NCBI GenBank assembly: GCA_017645945.1 | Contig: JAGCNL010000077.1 | Coordinates: 1-64,000, forward strand | Reading direction: 5' to 3' | Source of the DNA: Salinivirgaceae bacterium | GTDB lineage: Bacteria; Bacteroidota; Bacteroidia; Bacteroidales; SZUA-534 | DNA length: 64,000 nt | Shown: piece by piece, positions 19,027 to 26,162 of the stretch | How the letters are laid out: every line of letters starts with the position of its first letter | Numbering within the stretch: the stretch's first letter is position 1 | The notes under the pieces: generated by a model | Databases searched by the model: none | Seen by the model: the letters and a program-made list of their open reading frames with translations, nothing else | What the model was told of the DNA's origin: nothing | Program-made: the position numbers and the translations under genes

Positions 19027-19317
19027 TTAAATATCCATTGCCACCTTTATTGAGTGAATGTCAGTTTTCATTTGAGCAATGTTGGCGGCAAGTTCTTGTA
19101 AATCAACGTCAGTGCTGCCTTTCACAAGTTCCGACACGTCAACTTTAAAGTATTCTGCAATTTGGACAAGACGGAGAAAAGAAATGTTTGTCTCACCACG
19201 CTCGATTTTGGCGTATGAAGTCTTTGATATTTCCAAATCAAATGCAACATTTTCCTGCGTCAGATTTTTAGCCCGTCTGACGTAAGCAATGTTTTTGCCG
19301 AGAGATGCCAAGTCCAT
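19027..19317 (-). CDS. XRE-family helix-turn-helix regulator
   Basis: This is a 96-residue DNA-binding protein of the Cro/CI (HTH_3) type. The helix-turn-helix runs through about residues 8-62, with RRAKNLTQENVAFDLEISKT as the first helices and YAKIERGETNISFLRLVQIA as the recognition region. A short C-terminal coil follows (LQELAANIAQMKTDIHSIKV). It is divergent from the lipoprotein gene at 19486. An operator-like site lies three bases before its start codon, which suggests it controls both genes and itself. No toxin gene is adjacent, so a toxin-antitoxin role is not supported. A decayed fragment of a second copy lies at 21027-21160. Confidence 0.88.
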   Translation of the reverse strand: MDLASLGKNIAYVRRAKNLTQENVAFDLEISKTSYAKIERGETNISFLRLVQIAEYFKVDVSELVKGSTDVDLQELAANIAQMKTDIHSIKVAMDI

Positions 19318-19319
19318 TT

Positions 19320-19426
19320 GTTATACATTTAGTTATACAAAACTACCCTTTAGCATTATTAGTTTGTGTACTCATTAACTGCACAAAAAATAGTTGGGAA
19401 TTGCAGTTTTGTATAAAATGTATAAC
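19320..19426. promoter_or_regulatory. Pair of inverted operator-like sites between XRE and lipoprotein genes
   Basis: Two near-identical elements face each other. At 19320-19344 the + strand reads GTTATACATTTAG followed by TTATACAAAACT. The reverse complement of 19405-19426 is GTTATACATTT followed by TATACAAAACT, the same element lacking three bases. Each element also holds two copies of a TATACA word. One abuts the XRE start codon, and the other overlaps the likely promoter of the lipoprotein gene. This is what a shared regulator-binding site would look like; binding itself is inferred. Confidence 0.7.
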
Positions 19427-19430
19427 TTTG
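19400..19430 (+). promoter_or_regulatory. Likely promoter of the lipoprotein gene
   Basis: TAACTTTG at 19423-19430 fits the Bacteroidota -7 box TAnnTTTG. ATTG at 19400-19403, 19 bases upstream, is a three-of-four match to the -33 box TTTG. The right-hand operator-like element overlaps the spacer and the -7 box. Confidence 0.5.
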
Positions 19431-19485
19431 AGTTGTTTTTTGAATAACTGATGATTAATATTTAAACAATTTAATTCTGCGAAAA

Positions 19486-20952
19486 ATGAAAAAGATTATG
19501 TTTCTAATGTCTGTACTGGCTTTTACAGTCGCTTTTGTTGCTTGTGAAAAAGACAATGATAGTAATCTGGTTTCCGTTTCTGTAACGGCTGGTGAAGGCG
19601 GAACCGTCGCTGGAGATAATGGCAAACACAGCGTAGGTGAGAATTTAAAATTTGTTGCCATTCCAGATAATGGCTATGTGTTCTCGTGTTGGAGCGATGG
19701 TATAAAAAGTAATCCCCGTACTATAACCGTGCAGAACAACGACATTATCCTTGTTGCTCTATTTGCAAAAAGCGATGGCAACAATAGTGAGTACAACAAC
19801 GAAAACAATGGCGAAAATCATGACGGGAACGGGAATGGTGAACAAAACATTGATAATAACCCCAATTATTTTACAACAGGTTGTTGGGAAGGATACTTGC
19901 CTATAAGAGAAAATGAAGGTTCAAACTATTCAAGTTTGTTTTATTTTTCCGATGACAACGGTAGTAAATATGGCATAGAAAATTCTTATTATAAAGGTGG
20001 TTTGGACAATAGTTACGATTTTCTATGGGAGTGGAATAATGACACGCACAGCGTTCTTGTTTTAAACTATGGAGGCAAATGGGCTGAAGACAAATGCTAT
20101 GTTGAAATATTAGAATTTAACGAAGACCACATATATGGTTATTACTATAAAACGCCAGCAGATTATATTGAAAATCGTGTAAAAGTGGAGTTAAAACGCC
20201 ATATTGCAACTAACGTTAACATTAGCAGTTTGACAATAGTTGCACAATCGGATGGTACTATCAGTATTGAAGGAAACATAACGGCTAACAGTAATATTAC
20301 TAAAATGGAATTACAAGACCTTGAAGGCAAGACAATTGCAGATTTACCGACCAAAAACATAAAATCTATTGAGAAAGAAGAAAACGGGAAAAAAGTAAGA
20401 GTTTTTTCAATGGATATTGCTTCTGTTACTATTCCTATACAAAAGATACAATTGGTTTATAAAACGAAAGATGGTGATATAGGTAAGGGTATTGCCACGA
20501 TAGGAGAAGATTATGCTTTTAATGTGGGCACTGGTTCAAATGTGTTTCTTGGATCATTTATTTCTTTGGTCAGCCAACGATGTTATATGTTAATGGATTT
20601 CTATAATAATAATACTGGTGTTATTGACCAAGACGCAATTGCAAAAACAATTGAGATTGTACTGAAAGGTGATACACAGGCAGATCCTACTCCCGCAAAT
20701 ATCGCATCAGCAAAAACCACGCAAGTTGCTAATACTCCTAATGCTGGTGTAAGAACTCAAGAGCAATGTGATGCCAACAAAACAAAATTGGCTGATGCTA
20801 AAATATATGATAATGTTGTTTTTACAACAACAGGATGCATTGCAACTTACACTCTAACAAAAGTTGATGATGTTACTTATACAATCAGCGGTATTATGAT
20901 AAACAACAAAAGCAATTATAAAATTGATGTTTCGGGAGTATTTGCTAATTAA
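19486..20952 (+). CDS. Lipoprotein with divergent InlB B-repeat-like domain
   Basis: This 488-residue protein has a lipoprotein signal (MKKIMFLMSVLAF...VAC, lipidated Cys at residue 20). Next is a domain of about 65 residues resembling the divergent InlB B-repeat (VSVTAGEGGTVAG ... FVAIPDNGYVFSCWSDG ... ILVALFAK). An Asn/Gly-rich linker (about 105-125) follows, then a domain starting near FTTGCWEGYLPI that I cannot name and a C-terminal region with several cysteines. The gene is clearly more AT-rich than the core genes around it, suggesting acquisition by transfer. It is divergent from the XRE regulator and shares the operator region with it. The cell-surface role is unknown. Confidence 0.75.
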   Translation: MKKIMFLMSVLAFTVAFVACEKDNDSNLVSVSVTAGEGGTVAGDNGKHSVGENLKFVAIPDNGYVFSCWSDGIKSNPRTITVQNNDIILVALFAKSDGNNSEYNNENNGENHDGNGNGEQNIDNNPNYFTTGCWEGYLPIRENEGSNYSSLFYFSDDNGSKYGIENSYYKGGLDNSYDFLWEWNNDTHSVLVLNYGGKWAEDKCYVEILEFNEDHIYGYYYKTPADYIENRVKVELKRHIATNVNISSLTIVAQSDGTISIEGNITANSNITKMELQDLEGKTIADLPTKNIKSIEKEENGKKVRVFSMDIASVTIPIQKIQLVYKTKDGDIGKGIATIGEDYAFNVGTGSNVFLGSFISLVSQRCYMLMDFYNNNTGVIDQDAIAKTIEIVLKGDTQADPTPANIASAKTTQVANTPNAGVRTQEQCDANKTKLADAKIYDNVVFTTTGCIATYTLTKVDDVTYTISGIMINNKSNYKIDVSGVFAN

Positions 20953-20980
20953 CAGAAAGATGCTTTAATCAAATGAATCC

Positions 20981-21021
20981 GCAGCCATTGGAGCAAATTT
21001 CTGATGGCTGCAGCTGTTTTT
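20981..21021 (+). terminator. Terminator of the lipoprotein gene
   Basis: GCAGCCAT (20981-20988) pairs perfectly with ATGGCTGC (21004-21011) and is followed by AGCTGTTTTT. It sits 28 bases after the lipoprotein stop codon. Confidence 0.65.
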
Positions 21022-21026
21022 ACATG

Positions 21027-21160
21027 TTACAAAGATTTTTGGAAAAACCACTTTTCCATTGCGGTTTTAATGAAATGAATATCTGTTTTTATTTGGGCAA
21101 TATTGGTGATAAGTTCTTGTATATCAAGAAATAAGACTCTTGCACTCACAAAGTTCGCCA
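21027..21160 (-). pseudogene. C-terminal remnant of a second XRE regulator gene
   Basis: On the minus strand the stretch encodes DIQELITNIAQIKTDIHFIK followed by TAMEK. The C-terminus of the intact XRE protein reads DLQELAANIAQMKTDIHSIK followed by VAMDI. Further upstream the DNA still aligns with the intact gene but the frame is disturbed, and the helix-turn-helix region is missing. The frame runs on to a TAA at 21027. It lies 40 bases downstream of the intact plug-like gene on the same strand. Confidence 0.75.
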
Positions 21161-21200
21161 TTTAGTGGTCCACCAGTTGGTGAACCGTCTTAAAAACTTC

Positions 21201-22457
21201 TCAATTGCCAATTTTGAGCACTCCCACAAGTTGCTCATATTCGGCTGAGGCAGAATAATAGAACACCAAAAATATGTAACTGTTCTCGGTTTCGGAGTGC
21301 GAGCCCTCAAACCGCTCGGTATCAACGGCGCCGTTGTAGTAACTGCGGCAGACGTAGATGTAGTCGTAAACGCCCTGTTTCAGCAGCAGGTCGGCCTCAT
21401 ATCGCTTTGCGCTGAAGTTGTAGCGCATCATGTTGGTGGAGTCGAGCAGCCAGTTGTTGAACGCTCCGCACACAAACACATCGCCGTCGAGCACGGGCTC
21501 GGTGGTCAGCGTGGGGTGCGCAAAGGCATAATCGGCCGAGCGGTGGAAATCATCGAAACTCTTGTTCACCTGATTGGCGTAAACCACAAACTGACCATTC
21601 TGGTCTTCCTCTGTAAAATAGGGCTTGAAGGCGCGAATCTCGTCGGGCGGTGTGGTGACATGGAAATTCCCGCCAACGAAATCCACTGTGTTATAGTTGA
21701 TTGGCGCCTGGCGGAGATAGCGCAAATCCAAACGACGGAACTCATTGCCGCCAGGAATCAGAAGGTCGCCAGCCTGCGCGTAAATGAGTTTGTCACCTGC
21801 TATATATTTGGGTTTCAGTCCAGTACGCGAGGTGTACGGGCACCCGTTCTGCACAATGTCAACTTTCAGGTCCTCCAGAACATTGTTGAGCGGCAGACCA
21901 TTGGCATCGATGCTCAACCTCACCTCCTGCTCCGTGCGGTCGCTGCGCTCGGGCTTGCGGATTTCGGCATCGATGGTCACCAGTTGCTCATAAACCAGGA
22001 ATGTTGTTCGCGCAACAACTTTGTCGGGATGGCCTGCCTCGAAGATATTCAGCACGTAGCGCCCCGAAAGCAGCATTCGCACATTGTCGTTCGGCAGTGT
22101 GATGCAATAGTTGTAGTAGCCCACCACGGTGCCGACCGACGGCCAGTAATCGCTCACTGGATTCACATTGAATCCTTCGATATACTCCGTTGGTAATAAG
22201 TTGGTTGGAGTGCCACAATTGAAGCAATGCTGCAGACTGTATTCAAGGTCGGCAGGAGTGTCGGCAAGGCAGTCAAACTCCACCACAATATGGTCGTCGC
22301 TATCAAGGCCAATTATCGGAAACGATGTCTCATCGCCCTCAACGTGCGTGCGTAGTGTTCGCACCTGCAGCGATTTGAATTCAAGCGATGTCTGCGCCTC
22401 GGCAGTTATGCCGACAATCAGGAATGCGGCTGTCAGTATCGACCGTAAACGTGCCAT
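21201..22457 (-). CDS. Type IX secretion plug-like protein (DUF5103 type)
   Basis: This 418-residue exported protein has a signal peptide (about 1-22, ending AEAQ). The family reading rests on the overall layout and on the closing blocks: VFVCGAFNNWLLD, YEADLLLKQGVYDYIYV, FEGSHSETENSYIFLVFYYS and AEYEQLVGV. These fit the DUF5103 family, whose members include the plug that closes the periplasmic side of the SprA translocon. SprA and PorQ are encoded further right in this window, so the secretion system is present. The stop of the MFS transporter gene lies four bases upstream, so the two are co-transcribed. Decayed XRE sequence follows it, and a tail fragment of a related gene lies at 18937. 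The family call is from memory of conserved blocks, hence moderate confidence. Confidence 0.7.
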   Translation of the reverse strand: MARLRSILTAAFLIVGITAEAQTSLEFKSLQVRTLRTHVEGDETSFPIIGLDSDDHIVVEFDCLADTPADLEYSLQHCFNCGTPTNLLPTEYIEGFNVNPVSDYWPSVGTVVGYYNYCITLPNDNVRMLLSGRYVLNIFEAGHPDKVVARTTFLVYEQLVTIDAEIRKPERSDRTEQEVRLSIDANGLPLNNVLEDLKVDIVQNGCPYTSRTGLKPKYIAGDKLIYAQAGDLLIPGGNEFRRLDLRYLRQAPINYNTVDFVGGNFHVTTPPDEIRAFKPYFTEEDQNGQFVVYANQVNKSFDDFHRSADYAFAHPTLTTEPVLDGDVFVCGAFNNWLLDSTNMMRYNFSAKRYEADLLLKQGVYDYIYVCRSYYNGAVDTERFEGSHSETENSYIFLVFYYSASAEYEQLVGVLKIGN

Positions 22458-22461
22458 GATT

Positions 22462-23700
22462 TCATCTTTTTTCGGCCAGCCGCCCAGCCGAGCGCGCGTA
22501 CCAAATCATATAAACGTAGAGCGGAATCATAATGAAAAGTGCCGCCTTGACGCCGAAATGGTCGGCCACGGCACCCATCGCCACAGTTATGATTCCGCCG
22601 CCTGCTATCGCGGTGAGCATCAGGCTTGTAGCCTTATTTGTGAGATAATCGAGCCCGCGGGTGGCAAGGCCGAAAATGTTGCCCCACATCACGCTTTGGC
22701 ACAAACCCGAAGCAATGAGCGCCACAATGGCCACAGGTCCGTGGAAGAGCAATCCGAAGGCCACCAGCACAATTCCTGCGGCAGCGTAAGCCGAAAGGGC
22801 AACTTTGTCGGTAACACGCTTCATCACAAAAATGCCAGTGAACCGCCCCGCAAGCATCGCCAGAAAATAGAACGTTATGAATGTGGCCGCCCGCGACTCG
22901 TCAACACCCAGAATGCTGCTGTTGGTGGCGTACTGCACCATAAAACTCGGAATGGCAATCTCAATGCCTTCGTAGATGAAGATGGCCAGCACGCCGTAGC
23001 GCAGGTGACGGTGCTGCCACGCTTTCGCGATGGTTCCGCGGTCGTCGGTTTGGTGCGTGATGACGGGCAGTTTTATCAGGCTGATAATGATGAGCAGAAC
23101 CAGAAACGCCGCGCCAATCGACAGGTAAGGCATCTGCAGCGACTGCGCCAGTGCCGACCGTTGAGCGTCGCTCACGGGCAGAGTGTTGTCGGGGATAATC
23201 TGACTGATGGTGCCCAAGAACAATGCCGTGCCTACCAGTGGAGCAATCATTCGGGCGGTGCTGCTGGCCGTGCCCACAATGTTCATTCGCATTGCGGTGG
23301 TGCGGTGCGGTCCAATCTCAACAACATACGGATTGACAGCCACTTGCAGCAGCGTTATGCCCAACGCCAGCACAAACGTGGCGGTCAGGAAGAAGGGGTA
23401 ACTCACCATCAGCGCAGCGGGATAGTAAAGGAATCCGCCCAGAGCGCAAATCATCAGTCCCACAAGCATTCCGCGCTTGTAGCCAAACCTCTCCGTTATG
23501 ACCGACGACGGAATTGAGCCCACTCCGTAAGCCCCGTACCAGACCATGTTGATGAACATTGCCTGTGCGTTTGTCAGGCTAAAAAGAGTCTGCATGTACG
23601 GAATCAGGATGTTGTTCATTGTGGTCACAAACCCGAACGAGAAGAACATAAACGTCAGGGTGCTCATTCCGGTGATGCTGGTGCGTTCTGAAGTATTCAT
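22462..23700 (-). CDS. MFS sugar transporter, FucP-like
   Basis: This 412-residue inner-membrane protein has about twelve helices and resembles the fucose/glucose/galactose:proton symporters (FucP family). Typical blocks are FFSFGFVTTMNNILIPYMQT in helix 1, AYGVGSIPSSVITERFGYKR with the loop 2-3 motif, LQVAVNPYVVEIGP in helix 4 and IFIYEGIEIAIPSFMVQY in helix 7. Substrate specificity cannot be assigned. It is first in a two-gene unit with the plug-like gene, which starts four bases after its stop. No sugar catabolic genes lie nearby. Between it and the GGGtGRT gene there is a strong terminator. Confidence 0.88.
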   Translation of the reverse strand: MNTSERTSITGMSTLTFMFFSFGFVTTMNNILIPYMQTLFSLTNAQAMFINMVWYGAYGVGSIPSSVITERFGYKRGMLVGLMICALGGFLYYPAALMVSYPFFLTATFVLALGITLLQVAVNPYVVEIGPHRTTAMRMNIVGTASSTARMIAPLVGTALFLGTISQIIPDNTLPVSDAQRSALAQSLQMPYLSIGAAFLVLLIIISLIKLPVITHQTDDRGTIAKAWQHRHLRYGVLAIFIYEGIEIAIPSFMVQYATNSSILGVDESRAATFITFYFLAMLAGRFTGIFVMKRVTDKVALSAYAAAGIVLVAFGLLFHGPVAIVALIASGLCQSVMWGNIFGLATRGLDYLTNKATSLMLTAIAGGGIITVAMGAVADHFGVKAALFIMIPLYVYMIWYARSAGRLAEKR

Positions 23701-23806
23701 TTTTAGCGGTTTTAAACTTTACGCAAACATAAGCAAAAACATAAAACGCAAATACTGACGGAAACTGTAAGCTGCGGCGCCAATATTTTTCAGTTGGTTT
23801 TATTCC

Positions 23807-23842
23807 AAAAAAAATCCCCGGCAGAAATCTGTCGGGGATTTT
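23807..23842 (-). terminator. Terminator of the GGGtGRT operon
   Basis: AAAATCCCCGGCAG (23811-23824) pairs with CTGTCGGGGATTTT (23829-23842) with a single G:T mismatch and a four-base loop. On the minus strand the stem is followed by a T run (complement of the A run at 23807-23814). It lies 18 bases after the stop of the GGGtGRT gene. Confidence 0.85.
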
Positions 23843-23860
23843 CTATGAAAAGTAGTTTAA

Positions 23861-24874
23861 TTACTTGTTCAGTGCAGTTGCCACGTCCACAGCCACAGCC
23901 ACGGTAGCACCAACCATCGGGTTGTTGCCGATTCCGAGGAAGCCCATCATCTCAACGTGAGCCGGAACTGAAGATGAACCAGCGAATTGAGCGTCAGAGT
24001 GCATACGGCCCATTGTGTCGGTCATACCGTATGATGCCGGACCTGCAGCCATGTTGTCGGGGTGCAGAGTACGGCCGGTACCGCCACCTGATGCAACCGA
24101 GAAATACTTCTTGCCACGCTCGGTGCACTCTTTCTTGTAAGTGCCTGCAACCGGGTGTTGGAAGCGGGTCGGGTTGGTTGAGTTGCCGGTGATTGACACG
24201 TCAACGCCCTCTTTCCACATGATAGCCACGCCCTCACGAACGTCGTTAGCGCCGTAGCAGCGTACTTTAGCGCGCTCGCCGTCAGAGTATTTGATTTCCT
24301 CAACCACTTTCAGCTCGCCTGTGAAGTAGTCGAAATCAGTGTGAACGTATGTGAAACCGTTGATACGCGAAATGATTTTAGCAGCATCCTTGCCAAGACC
24401 GTTCAGGATGCAGCGCAGAGGTTCTTTGCGCACCTTGTCAGCCTTAGCGGCGATTTTGATTGCGCCCTCAGCGGCAGCAAACGACTCGTGGCCTGCCAGG
24501 AAGGCGAAGCACTTGGTCTCCTCGCGGAGCAGACGGGCTGCCAGGTTACCGTGTCCCAAACCAACCTTGCGGTCGTCGGCTACAGAGCCAGGGATGCAGA
24601 ACGACTGCAGACCGATACCGATAGCCTCAGCAGCGTCGGCAGCGTTTTTGCAGCCTTTCTTCAAAGCGATGGCTGCGCCTACAACGTAAGCCCATTTAGC
24701 GTTCTCGAAGCAGATAGGCTGAGTGTCCTCGCATGTTTTGTACGGGTCCAAACCATAAGATTCGCAGATTTGGTTAGCCTCTTCAATACTTTTGATGCCG
24801 TTAGCGTTCAAAGCAGCAAGAATCTGCTTGATGCGACGGTCTTGACTTTCGAATTTTACTTCTCTAATTGCCAT
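23861..24874 (-). CDS. GGGtGRT protein
   Basis: This 337-residue cytoplasmic protein belongs to the GGGtGRT family, named after the motif seen here as SVASGGGTGRTLHPDN. It has conserved cysteines (NQICESYGLDPYKTCED, QPICFENAKWAYVVGAA, SFCIPGSVADDRKVGLGHGN) and a glycine-rich C-terminus (MGFLGIGNNPMVGATVA). Members occur mainly in anaerobes and have no experimentally established function that I know of. It is 12 bases downstream of the NifU-like gene, and the two are found together in many genomes. The conserved cysteines and the partner suggest an iron-sulfur or metal-related role, which is inference. A clear terminator closes the operon. Confidence 0.88.
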   Translation of the reverse strand: MAIREVKFESQDRRIKQILAALNANGIKSIEEANQICESYGLDPYKTCEDTQPICFENAKWAYVVGAAIALKKGCKNAADAAEAIGIGLQSFCIPGSVADDRKVGLGHGNLAARLLREETKCFAFLAGHESFAAAEGAIKIAAKADKVRKEPLRCILNGLGKDAAKIISRINGFTYVHTDFDYFTGELKVVEEIKYSDGERAKVRCYGANDVREGVAIMWKEGVDVSITGNSTNPTRFQHPVAGTYKKECTERGKKYFSVASGGGTGRTLHPDNMAAGPASYGMTDTMGRMHSDAQFAGSSSVPAHVEMMGFLGIGNNPMVGATVAVAVDVATALNK

Positions 24875-24886
24875 ATCTGTGTCCTC

Positions 24887-25579
24887 CTATTCTTTACGTG
24901 GGTCAATTTCTTTAACAGCCTCTTCGATACGGCCATATTTGCCCGAAGCTTTCTCAAGAGCCTCGTTAGCGTCCATACCGCCCTTAATCATATCCATCAT
25001 ACGACCAAGATTTACAAAGCGGTAGCCGATAATCTCGTTGTTCTTGTCCAAACCGATTTTGGTGATGTAGCCTTCGGCCATCTCCAAGTAGCGGGGACCT
25101 TTAACCGATGTGCCATAGAGTGTGCCGGTGATACCGCGAAGGCCTTTGCCAAGGTCCTCAAGGCCGGCGCCGATGGTCAAGCCACCCTCTGAGAAGGCGC
25201 TCTGAGTACGGCCGTAAACAATCTGCAGGAACAACTCGCGCATTGCGGTGTTGATAGCGTCGCAAACCAAGTCAGTGTTCAGAGCCTCGAGAATAGTCTT
25301 GCCCGGAAGAATCTCAGCAGCCATGGCAGCCGAGTGAGTCATACCGGTGCAGCCGATAGTCTCAACCAGAGCCTCTTGAATAACACCTTCTTTTACGTTC
25401 AATGAAAGTTTGCAGGCACCCTGTTGCGGTGCGCACCAGCCGATACCGTGGGTGAAACCACTGATATCCTTGATTTCTTTTGCCTTCACCCATTTGCCCT
25501 CTTCAGGAATTGGGGCGGGGCCATGGTTGGCGCCTTGTGCTACGCAAACCATTCCTTGTACTTCGTGTGTAAAGTTCAT
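24887..25579 (-). CDS. NifU-like iron-sulfur scaffold-type protein
   Basis: This 230-residue protein resembles the N-terminal (IscU/NifU-like) scaffold fold. Candidate ligands are in GIGWCAPQQGACKLSL, the block VETIGCTGMTHSAAMAAEIL and LVCDAINTAMRELF. In classical scaffolds three cysteines hold the nascent [2Fe-2S] cluster; here Cys residues lie in comparable blocks but with added sequence around them. The C-terminal half (GKYGRIEEAVKEIDPRKE) is specific to this subgroup. It is the promoter-proximal gene of the pair with GGGtGRT. No cysteine desulfurase is adjacent. Which protein receives a cluster, if any, is unknown. Confidence 0.75.
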   Translation of the reverse strand: MNFTHEVQGMVCVAQGANHGPAPIPEEGKWVKAKEIKDISGFTHGIGWCAPQQGACKLSLNVKEGVIQEALVETIGCTGMTHSAAMAAEILPGKTILEALNTDLVCDAINTAMRELFLQIVYGRTQSAFSEGGLTIGAGLEDLGKGLRGITGTLYGTSVKGPRYLEMAEGYITKIGLDKNNEIIGYRFVNLGRMMDMIKGGMDANEALEKASGKYGRIEEAVKEIDPRKE

Positions 25580-25631
25580 ATTACTAATATGTTAAAGTTT
25601 ATAACTTAGTGTTTTGTCACTAACCAAGCCG

Positions 25632-25666
25632 CAAATATAACTAAAAACGCAAAACCACCACGCAAA
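25632..25666 (-). promoter_or_regulatory. Likely promoter of the NifU-like/GGGtGRT operon
   Basis: Minus-strand TATATTTG (complement of 25632-25639) matches TAnnTTTG exactly and lies 52 bases before the start codon. A TTTG (complement of 25663-25666) is 23 bases further upstream, slightly more than the usual 19-21. Confidence 0.5.
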
Positions 25667-25761
25667 CGGAACATTTAAACAAACGCAAAATCAAAATCTT
25701 CCTAAATCCTTACAAATTTGTTCTTTTCAATAAATGTACTTTAGCATTCGCCATAAAAATT

Positions 25762-25769
25762 TACATTTG
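25762..25769 (+). promoter_or_regulatory. -7 box upstream of rsfS
   Basis: TACATTTG matches the TAnnTTTG -7 box and lies 19 bases before the rsfS start codon. A partial -33 match (TTTA at 25740-25743) is 18 bases upstream. It would drive the rsfS-ftsH-cdsA-psd genes. Confidence 0.5.
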
Positions 25770-25788
25770 CAGTCTTATTTGATTTTGA

Positions 25789-26157
25789 ATGGCAAAAACA
25801 AAACACAATTTAGGTCTTAAAGATGCTATAATTGAGGCAATTAAGCAGAAAAAAGGCCGTGATACGGTTGTGATAGACCTGACAGCGACAGAGCAGGCTA
25901 TCGCCGATTACTACATTATCTGTCATGGACATTCAAGTTCGCAAGTCGATGCGCTGGCCGACCACGTTGAGCGTTTCTCGCGCACCGAGACGGGCGAGCA
26001 CCCGCTTCACGTTGAAGGTCAGCAGAATGCGCAATGGATTCTGATGGACTACGGCGACATTGTGGTGCACATCTTCCAGGAGGAAATCCGTCATTTCTAC
26101 AACATCGAGGACTTGTGGGCCGATGCCAAAAAAGAGATTATTGAAAACGAAGACTGA
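25789..26157 (+). CDS. rsfS: Ribosomal silencing factor RsfS
   Basis: RsfS binds protein uL14 on the large ribosomal subunit and blocks joining of the subunits when nutrients are short. The 122 residues cover the whole family. The conserved core is present: DTVVIDLTATEQAIADYYII, SQVDALADHVE, and the closing WILMDYGDIVVHIFQEEIRH followed by FYNIEDLWADA. It is five bases upstream of ftsH and heads a Bacteroidales gene order of rsfS-ftsH-DUF2007-cdsA-psd. A good -7 box lies just before the start codon. Confidence 0.96.
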   Translation: MAKTKHNLGLKDAIIEAIKQKKGRDTVVIDLTATEQAIADYYIICHGHSSSQVDALADHVERFSRTETGEHPLHVEGQQNAQWILMDYGDIVVHIFQEEIRHFYNIEDLWADAKKEIIENED

Positions 26158-26162
26158 CGACT

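Noticed and set aside
19027..20952. Toxin-antitoxin module
   Set aside because: The XRE gene is paired with a long lipoprotein on the opposite strand, not with a small co-directional toxin.
21297..22196. 299-residue open frame on the + strand
   Set aside because: It is antisense to the plug-like gene and has no domain signal. The minus frame has a signal peptide and homologous tail fragment.
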